From Desulfurococcales archaeon (lineage in GTDB: Archaea > Thermoproteota > Thermoprotei_A > Sulfolobales > Desulfurococcaceae): 10,456 bases of DNA. Below, one piece after another: positions 1 to 6,260 of this stretch. The stretch spans positions 1 through 10,456 of the forward strand of contig JAMOPC010000291.1 in the NCBI GenBank assembly GCA_027064845.1. Reading direction: 5' to 3'. A program made the position numbers and the translations under genes. The notes beneath the pieces are model-generated. The model worked only from the letters and a program-made list of their open reading frames with translations, was not told the DNA's origin and did not search any database. Position 1 is the stretch's first letter, and each line of letters opens with the position of its first letter.

Positions 1-591
1 GTTTTAGCGGAATCAGTTGCAATAGCTCTGCTACTCCCATTAATTCTCGGACAAATAATAAGATATTGCTTTATAACAAGAAAGGCTAAGAAACTAGCCC
101 AGACCTCCAAAGGAGGACTCGAATGTACATCGAAAAACGCGTCAAATGTAGATGATAGAGTAGTTAAGGAATGCATAGAGAACAAAATAATGAAGAAAAT
201 AAAACCGTACTTATCCATATGGACTGCAACATTCATGTTGGCACTCATAGGTGTTCTAATAGCCAATAAAGCCAGGTTACTTATAAAGAATCCAGGTATA
301 GCCCTATACATTATCTCAGCACAATTAGTGATCTACGCTATCGTGATATTATCAATCATAACTGCAAGCAAGGTATTAAACATAGGATATAGAGACCATA
401 TGGCAATGGCGTTTATCTCACTTACCAAGAATGAAAGCGTTGCTGCAACTATGGCCGTTCTAGCCATTGGTCCAACAGCTGCCCTTCCAGCTGCATTGAT
501 TCCAGCCATACAGCCTCTAGTGGCGACATTATATATTTCAATGGCTCCTGCCGTAAAAAGAATACTTGGAGAGAAAGGTAGTGAACAATGA
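1..591 (+). CDS. SBF/ACR3-superfamily membrane transporter, C-terminal part (5' end outside window)
   Basis: The reading frame is open from base 1, so only the last 196 residues are visible; an internal ATG at 190 is not the real start, because hydrophobic coding sequence in the same frame precedes it. Visible in order: the end of a membrane helix with a PLILGQ-like motif (about residues 12-19), a polar charged stretch (about 28-66), then roughly four hydrophobic segments (about 69-88, 99-121, 133-156, 158-182) and a short basic tail. The stretch around residues 142-152 (LTKNESVAATM) followed by a GPTAALPAAL-type helix resembles the end of bile acid:sodium symporter (SBF) and arsenite exporter (ACR3) proteins. 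The substrate (organic anion, arsenite, other) cannot be told from this fragment. It overlaps the TetR gene by ATGA, so the two are probably co-transcribed and the regulator may control this transporter. The family call is fairly sure, the substrate unknown. Confidence 0.72.
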   Translation, partial: VLAESVAIALLLPLILGQIIRYCFITRKAKKLAQTSKGGLECTSKNASNVDDRVVKECIENKIMKKIKPYLSIWTATFMLALIGVLIANKARLLIKNPGIALYIISAQLVIYAIVILSIITASKVLNIGYRDHMAMAFISLTKNESVAATMAVLAIGPTAALPAALIPAIQPLVATLYISMAPAVKRILGEKGSEQ

Positions 592-1145
592 TCAAAGATA
601 AGGGAGATGTAAGGGAAAGAATAATATCAGCTGCAATGAAGGTTTTTTCAAGATACGGTTTTTTCAAAGCACCAGTCCATCTCATAGCTAAGGAAGCTGG
701 TGTTTCTAAGGGATTAGTGTTTTGGTATTTTAGGAGTAAACGAGAACTAATAATCGAAGTTGCTAGACGGAGCCTACCGTTAGAAATCATAGACTCATGC
801 CTAGAAATGGGTTTAAACGGAGAAAAAATTCTTGAATGTATCGGTAAGGGCTATATGGAGAAATACAAAGACCCAGCTCAACGGAGTCTCCTATTACATA
901 CAATGGCTTTGGAGACGCTCTATGAAGAAATAACTAGGGAAATGAATTGTCTATGTGAAGAGAAACTAAATGAAGTAGCAGAAAAAGTATTTGGCAAGTC
1001 TACTATTAAGGGAAGAGTTGCTTTAAGAGCATTCTTCGGAGGATTAATGTGTTATATACTTAGAAAACCCAAGGATATCGATGAAAACACATTTGTTAAG
1101 AACTTGGTAGATATCGTAATAAATGATGTTAAGAATAAGCGCTAA
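588..1145 (+). CDS. TetR-family transcriptional regulator
   Basis: This 185-residue protein has the standard TetR layout and length. The N-terminal DNA-binding domain spans about residues 8-55, with the opening helix (RERIISAAMKVFSRYGF), the helix-turn-helix around 30-49 (IAKEAGVSKG, then VFWYFRSKREL), which is the most recognisable part of the family. The C-terminal helical region (about 60-183) would bind a ligand and form the dimer; it contains Cys71, Cys84, Cys121, Cys123 and Cys155, but no known sensor motif. The ATG overlaps the stop of the upstream transporter (ATGA at 588-591), with a weak Shine-Dalgarno-like AGGTAG upstream. Such regulators are usually local repressors, so control of the adjoining transporter operon is the simplest inference; the operator would lie upstream of this window. 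The gene converges with the phosphate operon end. Confidence 0.9.
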   Translation: MIKDKGDVRERIISAAMKVFSRYGFFKAPVHLIAKEAGVSKGLVFWYFRSKRELIIEVARRSLPLEIIDSCLEMGLNGEKILECIGKGYMEKYKDPAQRSLLLHTMALETLYEEITREMNCLCEEKLNEVAEKVFGKSTIKGRVALRAFFGGLMCYILRKPKDIDENTFVKNLVDIVINDVKNKR

Positions 1146-1264
1146 TCTTAAACATCTTAATACTTGGTATTAATTAATTTTCGTAATATTCCATAATTCA
1201 GAAAAGCATCAATGGCATCATCATTAATAACAGAATAACTCTTTATGAGGACATTGTGGTTTTA
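1146..1264. other. Convergent intergenic gap between TetR gene and phoU-like gene
   Basis: This 119-base AT-rich gap lies between two genes that end towards each other. It probably holds the transcription stops for both, but there is only a weak T-rich stretch on the plus strand (about 1171-1181, TAATTAATTTT) and no clear hairpin. No reading frame or RNA gene was seen. Confidence 0.4.
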
Positions 1265-2281
1265 CTATGCATTCTCCTGAAGATTTATTTGTTGTTTAAG
1301 ATACTTTCTAATAGTACATATGTCGATAACTACTTCTGCTATATCGATGCTATAAGCAAGTATTCTCTCGGTACTTTCTATCACATGACTTGTACACATG
1401 TCTGTCTTACAAATCGATTTTCTAATAGAATTTAGGGACGCCCGAACTTCGTCAGCATTTTTGGCGATTTCAATGGCTTTATTTACATTGAGACTTATTA
1501 GAGCATTTACGACTTCTCGATAAATCTCCACAGCTTTATGGTAGAGGCCAATTATTTTGTCAGATGCATTGCCTTCGCAACTTTGCAGTATAAGGGCCAT
1601 GAAACTTGCATGATCCGCTACTCTCTCGACATGTTTAAGAGCTATCGATAAATATATAGCTTCTAAAGGATGCATTAATTCTAACGGGTTTGAGATCTTA
1701 GTGCTTAACTGCTTCATAGCAAGTAAAAATAACTTATCAACTAGATCATCTCTTTTAATAATACTTTCAAGAAGTATTTTATCTCTTGACTTTAAAGCTA
1801 CGCCAAGGTCTTGGAGCATAGATAATGATACTTTGACTATCTTTCTGGTAACTGCTTCAAACTCCATGAATTCGGGATCTATTGTGATATAAAAGGTGGC
1901 GGAAGAACTATTCTCTTCAAGGATTTCTAGGCCTATGACCTTAGATTTAAGGATCTCAATAGACTTCATTATAGTTTCGTGCATAATAAGTGGAAACTTT
2001 AATTTTATTGATTGAAACCCAGCTAGGTAATGTGCTATAACGAGTCTGACAACAGTATTGACGTCAATATCTTCTCTTAGATTTATTACCGTGCTAACCT
2101 TTTTTCGAACTTCGATATTTGGTGGGTATATTGTTAAACATCCATTAGGGTTTATAACGATGGAAAGCTCCGACCCAGGCTCAACACCATGTTTCTTAGC
2201 CCATGCCTTGGGAATGGTAATAGCTAAAGTACCACCTCCTACAACTTGAACCTTTCTTCTAAATAAGTATCCGTTATTCAA
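1265..2281 (-). CDS. phoU: AbrB-like domain / PhoU fusion protein, phosphate uptake regulator
   Basis: The 338-residue protein has two parts. Residues about 6-55 form a SpoVT/AbrB-type swapped-hairpin DNA-binding domain (VQVVGGGTLAITIPKAWAKK, then GVEPGSELSI). The rest is an alpha-helical PhoU-like region with repeated helical bundles; the best match to the PhoU metal-binding pattern is KHVERVADHA at about 216-225, echoed by ESTERILAYSIDIAE at about 302-316. Classical bacterial PhoU (about 240 residues) lacks the DNA-binding domain, so this fusion, known in archaea, may both sense the Pst transporter and act at promoters; that role is inferred. The start is TTG at 2281: an in-frame TAA at 2297-2299 excludes any upstream start, the next Met is about residue 100, and a good Shine-Dalgarno precedes the TTG. 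It overlaps pstB by 8 bases and is the last gene of the operon. Confidence 0.88.
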   Translation of the reverse strand: MNNGYLFRRKVQVVGGGTLAITIPKAWAKKHGVEPGSELSIVINPNGCLTIYPPNIEVRKKVSTVINLREDIDVNTVVRLVIAHYLAGFQSIKLKFPLIMHETIMKSIEILKSKVIGLEILEENSSSATFYITIDPEFMEFEAVTRKIVKVSLSMLQDLGVALKSRDKILLESIIKRDDLVDKLFLLAMKQLSTKISNPLELMHPLEAIYLSIALKHVERVADHASFMALILQSCEGNASDKIIGLYHKAVEIYREVVNALISLNVNKAIEIAKNADEVRASLNSIRKSICKTDMCTSHVIESTERILAYSIDIAEVVIDICTIRKYLKQQINLQENA

Positions 2282-3005
2282 GTAGATCCCACCTGCTTAA
2301 TACTTTGCCTACATGCCCGGAGTCTAGTACCCTACCGCTATTTAAAATAATAGCGTAGTTAGCCAATCTAAAAGCTTGTCTAGGTATATGAGTTACTAGT
2401 ACTACAGTCATTTTAAGTTCTTTTACGAGTTCTCTAATGGCTTCCTCAATCTTTAGTGTATTGTGAGGATCTATGTTTGACGTAGGTTCATCGAGTAAAA
2501 GTATTCGAGGCTTAGCCGCTAATGCTCTTGCTAGACATAGTCTCTGTTTTTGGCCTCCGGACAGTCTGGCTGGGGAGTCGTATAGAATATCTTTAACTTC
2601 ATCCCATAACATAGCTTTTTCGAGAGCCCACCTAACGACTTCGTCGAGTTCATGTTTTTTTCTAGCAACACCGCTTATTTTAGCTGCAATTGCGACATTT
2701 TCATATATACTCATGTGTGGAAAAGGATTAGGATGTTGAAATACCATTCCAACTCTCTTTCTGACTTCGTATGGGTCGGTTTTGTAGATATCAATCCCTA
2801 GAACTTTTAGTGTACCAACTACTTTTGAATAGGGTATTAGGTCGATCAATCTGTTTATACATCTCAATAGTGTAGTTTTACCGCTTCCTGAAGGACCCAG
2901 TATGGCAGTTATGTTTTTTTCTGGGATTTTAAGGCTTATGTCCTTTAGAATATGATTCTTTCCTATCCATACATTGAGTCCTTGTATCTCAACCGCAAAG
3001 TTCAT
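2274..3005 (-). CDS. pstB: Phosphate ABC transporter ATP-binding protein PstB
   Basis: This cytoplasmic ATPase of the phosphate importer hydrolyses ATP to drive the PstC/PstA permease. All ABC motifs are present in the 243 residues: Walker A GPSGSGKT (37-44), Q-loop Gln90 in FQHPNPFP, signature LSGGQ (148-152), Walker B ILLLDE (168-173) and switch His206 (VTH). The PNPFP stretch after the Q-loop and the following SIYENVA are typical of PstB rather than of generic ABC ATPases. Two small differences from the usual bacterial form are one extra residue after PNPFP (HM before SIYENVA) and DEPTSNIDP where bacteria usually have DEPTSALDP. Length is close to the family's usual 250 or so. ATG at 3005 overlaps the pstA stop as ATGA, with AAAGGTG upstream as ribosome binding site; the 3' end overlaps phoU by 8 bases. 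Confidence 0.96.
   Translation of the reverse strand: MNFAVEIQGLNVWIGKNHILKDISLKIPEKNITAILGPSGSGKTTLLRCINRLIDLIPYSKVVGTLKVLGIDIYKTDPYEVRKRVGMVFQHPNPFPHMSIYENVAIAAKISGVARKKHELDEVVRWALEKAMLWDEVKDILYDSPARLSGGQKQRLCLARALAAKPRILLLDEPTSNIDPHNTLKIEEAIRELVKELKMTVVLVTHIPRQAFRLANYAIILNSGRVLDSGHVGKVLSRWDLLE
2285..2294 (-). promoter_or_regulatory. Shine-Dalgarno deciding the TTG start of phoU
   Basis: Read on the minus strand the site is AGGTGGGATC, close to the archaeal anti-Shine-Dalgarno complement (AGGTGATC). The GGTG core lies 8 bases before TTG at 2281. It sits inside the end of pstB and, with the in-frame stop at 2297-2299, fixes the TTG as the start. Confidence 0.75.
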
Positions 3006-3847
3006 AATACAACACCTTTTACACCTAGTCTAACAGCTATGAGGACAAGGAAGTAAGAAAGAGTTAGAACGAGAGCTGCGCCCCAAGCAACGTCTACAAG
3101 GTTTTTGAAAGGTGAAAGACCATATTCAAAAATAAGAAGGGTTACTGATGAGACTGGATCTGTGAGAGATGTAGGATAAGTGTAGTGAGCAGCGCCAGCA
3201 GTGAATAATAGTGGTGAAGTTTCTCCGATTGCACGAGCTGTACTTAAAACAATACTAGTCACGACACATCTTCTAGTAATGGGCAAGATTATCTTTAGAA
3301 TAATCAAAAGACGCTTCATCCCAAGAGCATAGCCTGCTTCTTTGTATTCTTGGGGAACTGATTCAAAACATGTTTCTATATATGTAGTTGCATAAGGTAG
3401 TAGAACTATAGCTAGAGCAATACCTCCTGCTATGGCTGATGCTCCACCCATAGGTACAACTACGAGTGTATATATAAGCATGCTTACTGCTATAGTTGGG
3501 ATTCCAATCAATGTTTTGACAAAGTATCTAGTGATTTTAGCGAACAATGATTCTTTAAATTCTACTACTAGAATCGCCAAAATAAGGGATAATGGTATTC
3601 CGATAATCATGGATATAATTAATAATATAATTGTACCCATAATGGCTGTCCCAATACCGCCCAATTCATTGCTACCTGGTGCTGGCGGTGGTGCTGTTAG
3701 AAAATCAACGATACCAACCTTCGCTATTACTCTGCTACCTCGGAGTGTAATGGTTACTAGCATATGTATAATTGGTATCATACCAAACAATGTAATTATA
3801 CAGCATAGTATTTTGAATAATGTGTCTAAGATTCTGCTTTTATCCAT
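3002..3847 (-). CDS. pstA: Phosphate ABC transporter permease PstA
   Basis: This is one of the two membrane subunits of the phosphate importer. The 281-residue protein has about six hydrophobic segments (about 12-35, 65-95, 112-133, 136-155, 195-215, 253-275), the usual PstA fold. The permease motif that docks on the ATPase is seen at about 170-189 (EAGYALGMKRLL, then ILKIILP), followed by ARAIGETSPLLFTAGA (205-220), the PstA/PstC signature. The loop at about 51-63 is proline-rich (APPPAPGSNELGG), which fits an external loop. ATG at 3847 overlaps the end of pstC by 8 bases, and a strong GGAGGAG Shine-Dalgarno (about 3856-3862, minus strand) precedes it. The ATGA overlap with pstB indicates translational coupling. 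PstA versus PstC was decided by order and by the GIGTAIMGTI and GIPTIAVSM motifs. Confidence 0.93.
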   Translation of the reverse strand: MDKSRILDTLFKILCCIITLFGMIPIIHMLVTITLRGSRVIAKVGIVDFLTAPPPAPGSNELGGIGTAIMGTIILLIISMIIGIPLSLILAILVVEFKESLFAKITRYFVKTLIGIPTIAVSMLIYTLVVVPMGGASAIAGGIALAIVLLPYATTYIETCFESVPQEYKEAGYALGMKRLLIILKIILPITRRCVVTSIVLSTARAIGETSPLLFTAGAAHYTYPTSLTDPVSSVTLLIFEYGLSPFKNLVDVAWGAALVLTLSYFLVLIAVRLGVKGVVL

Positions 3848-4748
3848 AAACTTGTCTCCTCCACATTGTTATAAGATATAATCCTATACTGCTTAACATA
3901 AAGCCTAAGATGAAGAGTACAAGAGCGGCAGCATATAGTGCACTCTCCATGTAGGGATAAAGATAAGCTTCTCCGAACTGTGTGGCTATAAGCGAAGCAA
4001 TAGTTGTGCCCGATGAAAAAATATTGAGCGTTAAACTCGGGGTATTTCCTATGAGCATGGTTGTTACTATAGTCTCGCTAGCAGCACGTCCAAGTGCAAG
4101 CAATGTTGCCGCTATGAGCCCTAGTCGGGCCATTGATAAGAGAACTCGTGTAGCTTGCCAAGTTCTGGCACCTAAACTATAAATTGCTTCTCTATAGGTA
4201 TTCGGAATATATCTATAGATTTCATTTGCAATAGCAAATGAATAAGGTGTTATCATAATAGCTAATACTATACTAGCAGATAAGATAGAAAAACCGGTAG
4301 TTTCGAATCCTAAACATCTGGCAACGTTTTTAATGAAGGGGATAACTGTATCAATACCCCATAACCCGTATATAACCGTGGGTAAGCCACTCATAACTAG
4401 AACCAGAGTTGACAATGCGTTTCCGATTCTTTTTGGTAAGACTTCGTTGAAGGCGATTATCATAGCGATAGTTACAGGTATAGAGATAGATATAGCAAGA
4501 ATACTTGTAATGAGAGTACCTACGAGTGCTGATAGAATTCCGTAAAAGCATTTAGAGGGATCTTCGTCGGGCCACCATTTAGCCGAATAAAAGAAGCTTA
4601 TTCCTTCCTTACGTAATATGGGAAATGCATGATTTGTGAATACAACAAAGATCAGGAATACAAGGATGAGAACCATAATAGATGGGAAAAAACATATTAC
4701 GAAAAGTACTCTATCATGTTTTCCCCATTTAGGATTAAAAAATCTCAT
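3840..4748 (-). CDS. pstC: Phosphate ABC transporter permease PstC
   Basis: This is the second membrane subunit of the phosphate importer, 302 residues long with about six hydrophobic segments (about 13-38, 69-100, 109-132, 153-175, 205-225, 267-295). Family motifs are FYGILSALVGTL (68-79), GLPTVIYGLWG (121-131), typical of PstC, and the ATPase-docking segment EAIYSLGARTWQATR (187-201), followed by GRAASET (220-226). Residues about 39-66 form a polar loop with a tryptophan pair (KWWPDEDP), matching the external loop after the first helix in PstC. The start is ATG at 4748, 13 bases after the pstS stop, with AGGGGT (about 4755-4760, minus strand) as the ribosome binding site. A short gap after pstS and overlap with pstA support one transcript. 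Confidence 0.93.
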   Translation of the reverse strand: MRFFNPKWGKHDRVLFVICFFPSIMVLILVFLIFVVFTNHAFPILRKEGISFFYSAKWWPDEDPSKCFYGILSALVGTLITSILAISISIPVTIAMIIAFNEVLPKRIGNALSTLVLVMSGLPTVIYGLWGIDTVIPFIKNVARCLGFETTGFSILSASIVLAIMITPYSFAIANEIYRYIPNTYREAIYSLGARTWQATRVLLSMARLGLIAATLLALGRAASETIVTTMLIGNTPSLTLNIFSSGTTIASLIATQFGEAYLYPYMESALYAAALVLFILGFMLSSIGLYLITMWRRQVYG

Positions 4749-4761
4749 TTGTTTACCCCTA

Positions 4762-5847
4762 TCAAGACGATTCTAATATCTTAATTGCTTTTACGAGAAG
4801 TTCTTGAACATCTTCTGGTGGTGGTGCATAACCAGGAACTAAATTATTATATCCTTCTTTATAGATCCATTCGAGGAACTTGGCTAAGGCATGAGCTTTA
4901 GATGGATCACTATATTTTGTCCACATTATAAGATGTGTCCAGCTTGTTAATGGATACGCACCATTAGCTTTTGCATAGACTATTATCTCTACATCCTTAC
5001 TGAAGTCTCCTCTCGGATCTTTAGGTAGATTCTCAGCGGCTGCTTTAGCTGCTTTCATGAGGCTTTTAATCGATGGTACAACATATTCTCCTGCCGGATT
5101 TTCAACAGCTGCAATAGGTAGATTCTCCTTTATTGCATAGCTCCATTCAATGAAACCTATTGAATATGGTGTATTCTTGATTATCTGTACAACACCAGCA
5201 TTACCTTTCCCTCCAATTGTTCTATCAGACCCAATTATTGGGGACTTCATTGTTTTTGAGATCCATTCTTTATTCCAAATATTTGGTGCTGCCTTGTGGA
5301 GATAAAGTGTGAATATATATTGTGTCCCACTCGCATCGGCTCGATACGCTACTATTATTTGTTTGTGAGGTAGTTTTAATCCAGGATTTATTTCTTTTAT
5401 TCTCTGATCGTCCCAGTATATAATATCCCCTTTATAAATGAGAGCAAGAATATTGCCGCTGAGCTTTAATGTCGTATTTCCTATTTCGGGGACATTATAT
5501 ACTACTACAACGGCTCCGAGAAGGTAGGGTATCTGCATGATTTTTTTACGATATTTTTCCCACTTTTCTTTTGTAAGAGGAGGATCTGAGCCACAGAAGT
5601 CAATGGTATTAGTGAAGAATTGGGACTGACCAGCACCGCTTCCGATACCTTGGTAAGAGATTGTGATGTCTGGGTATTTTTGGGAAAAGATATTGATCCA
5701 TTTCTCGATTTGCAATAATGGGAATGTAGCTCCTGCACCACGTATGATGACCTTACTATGTTTGGATTGCCATATTTGTATGGCAACGACGCTGATTCCA
5801 ATAGCGGCAATTATTATAGCCAGTGCAAGTATGGTTATTGGCCTCAT
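4762..5847 (-). CDS. pstS: Phosphate-binding protein PstS, membrane-anchored
   Basis: This extracytoplasmic substrate-binding protein delivers phosphate to PstCA. The 361 residues begin with an uncleaved-looking hydrophobic anchor (about 4-26, after MRP); there is no lipobox cysteine, so a membrane-tethered form outside the cell is likely. The mature domain begins GAGATFP (37-43), the PstS hallmark. Further phosphate-site segments are YQGIGSGAGQSQF (65-77), FCGSDPPL (84-91, where bacteria have a SD.PL pattern) and RADASGT (169-175, bacterial RSDGSGT). GAYPLTSW (296-303) matches the family's late YP(I/L)T.. motif. ATG at 5847 is preceded by TTGGGTG as ribosome binding site. It is the first gene of the pst operon and faces the AOR gene across a 413-base region. 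The phosphate specificity rests on these motifs and on the phoU neighbour. Confidence 0.93.
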   Translation of the reverse strand: MRPITILALAIIIAAIGISVVAIQIWQSKHSKVIIRGAGATFPLLQIEKWINIFSQKYPDITISYQGIGSGAGQSQFFTNTIDFCGSDPPLTKEKWEKYRKKIMQIPYLLGAVVVVYNVPEIGNTTLKLSGNILALIYKGDIIYWDDQRIKEINPGLKLPHKQIIVAYRADASGTQYIFTLYLHKAAPNIWNKEWISKTMKSPIIGSDRTIGGKGNAGVVQIIKNTPYSIGFIEWSYAIKENLPIAAVENPAGEYVVPSIKSLMKAAKAAAENLPKDPRGDFSKDVEIIVYAKANGAYPLTSWTHLIMWTKYSDPSKAHALAKFLEWIYKEGYNNLVPGYAPPPEDVQELLVKAIKILESS

Positions 5848-5926
5848 ATCATAGCACCCAAGAATTGGTTTACCGACCTGCTTGTTATATTGATTACTTT
5901 AGATAAGCTCTAGACTTAGTTAGAAC

Positions 5927-5944
5927 TTTAAAGAGTTTAAAGAG
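5927..5944 (-). promoter_or_regulatory. Candidate pst promoter with tandem TTTAAAGAG repeat
   Basis: Two exact copies of TTTAAAGAG lie head to tail. On the minus strand each reads CTCTTTAAA, and TTTAAA resembles a crenarchaeal TATA box. The nearer copy is 80 bases from the pstS ATG, which would leave a leader of roughly 50 bases. A second candidate, AATATAAC on the minus strand (about 5883-5890), would give a much shorter leader. No convincing BRE was seen before either, so the assignment is tentative; the repeat may instead be an operator. Confidence 0.35.
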
Positions 5945-6208
5945 CTCTATATTATTCTAAATAGATTATGTATATCTTCATAAAAAGCAGGATTGAATTT
6001 GATTGTGCGAATTCATTTAGATGTATTGTTTTATTGAGATTAATTATTCAATGAGTTTCTAGAAAAATTACTTTTATCCGATATTATCCGTTTCCGTACT
6101 GAAATAAAACTTGGCTTTTAAAGAAAGTAACCGATATTGATAAGTTAAATTAATTAGTAGCCAATATGAACAATAACAGTTCTTTACAAAATAATTAAAA
6201 GAATACTT

Positions 6209-6218
6209 ATTATTTAAG
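6209..6218 (+). promoter_or_regulatory. Candidate TATA box of the AOR gene
   Basis: ATTATTTAAG-like sequence (ATTATTTAAG) lies about 45-50 bases before the TTG start. A start site some 25 bases further on would fall near 6240, leaving a short leader that still contains the GGTGATCT ribosome binding site. Surroundings are very AT-rich, so other positions remain possible. Confidence 0.4.
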
Positions 6219-6250
6219 ATGTTAATATTCTATGACTAGACTGAGTAAAT

Positions 6251-6258
6251 GGTGATCT
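6251..6258 (+). promoter_or_regulatory. Shine-Dalgarno deciding the TTG start of the AOR gene
   Basis: GGTGATCT is an exact complement of the archaeal 16S rRNA tail (AGATCACC-type) and lies just before TTG at 6261. An in-frame TAG at 6258-6260 directly precedes the TTG, so the ATG at 6249 in the same frame cannot serve. Confidence 0.8.
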
Positions 6259-6260
6259 AG

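Larger units (their letters stand above)
5848..6260. other. Divergent intergenic region between pstS and the AOR gene
   Basis: These 413 AT-rich bases separate the minus-strand pst operon from the plus-strand redox cluster, so they must carry both promoters. Candidate TATA boxes are listed separately. Other structure seen: a tandem repeat TTTAAAGAG twice (5927-5944), TTATCCG twice at a spacing of exactly 10 bases (6074-6080 and 6084-6090), an inverted GATA-T-TATC (6080-6088), and CCGATATT at 6078-6085 and again at 6131-6138. ATTGA/TCAAT arms (6033-6037, 6048-6052) are weak. No convincing coding frame, tRNA or structured RNA was seen. Confidence 0.6.

Noticed and set aside
449..790. Minus-strand open frame across the transporter/TetR junction
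   Set aside because: Antisense shadow of two recognised genes, with no start signal.
2735..2760. PstB might serve another oxyanion such as tungstate, given the altered residues after PNPFP and the tungsten enzyme nearby
   Set aside because: The binding protein has the PstS GAGATFP and SGT motifs and the operon ends with a PhoU fusion, which together indicate phosphate.
3432..3881. Open frame of 149 codons on the plus strand opposite pstA/pstC
   Set aside because: It lies antisense to two well-supported permease genes and its hydrophobic content mirrors them; no ribosome site or family resemblance.
6033..6052. ATTGA/TCAAT inverted arms as a hairpin or operator
   Set aside because: Five-base AT-rich arms with a ten-base spacer are expected by chance in this region.
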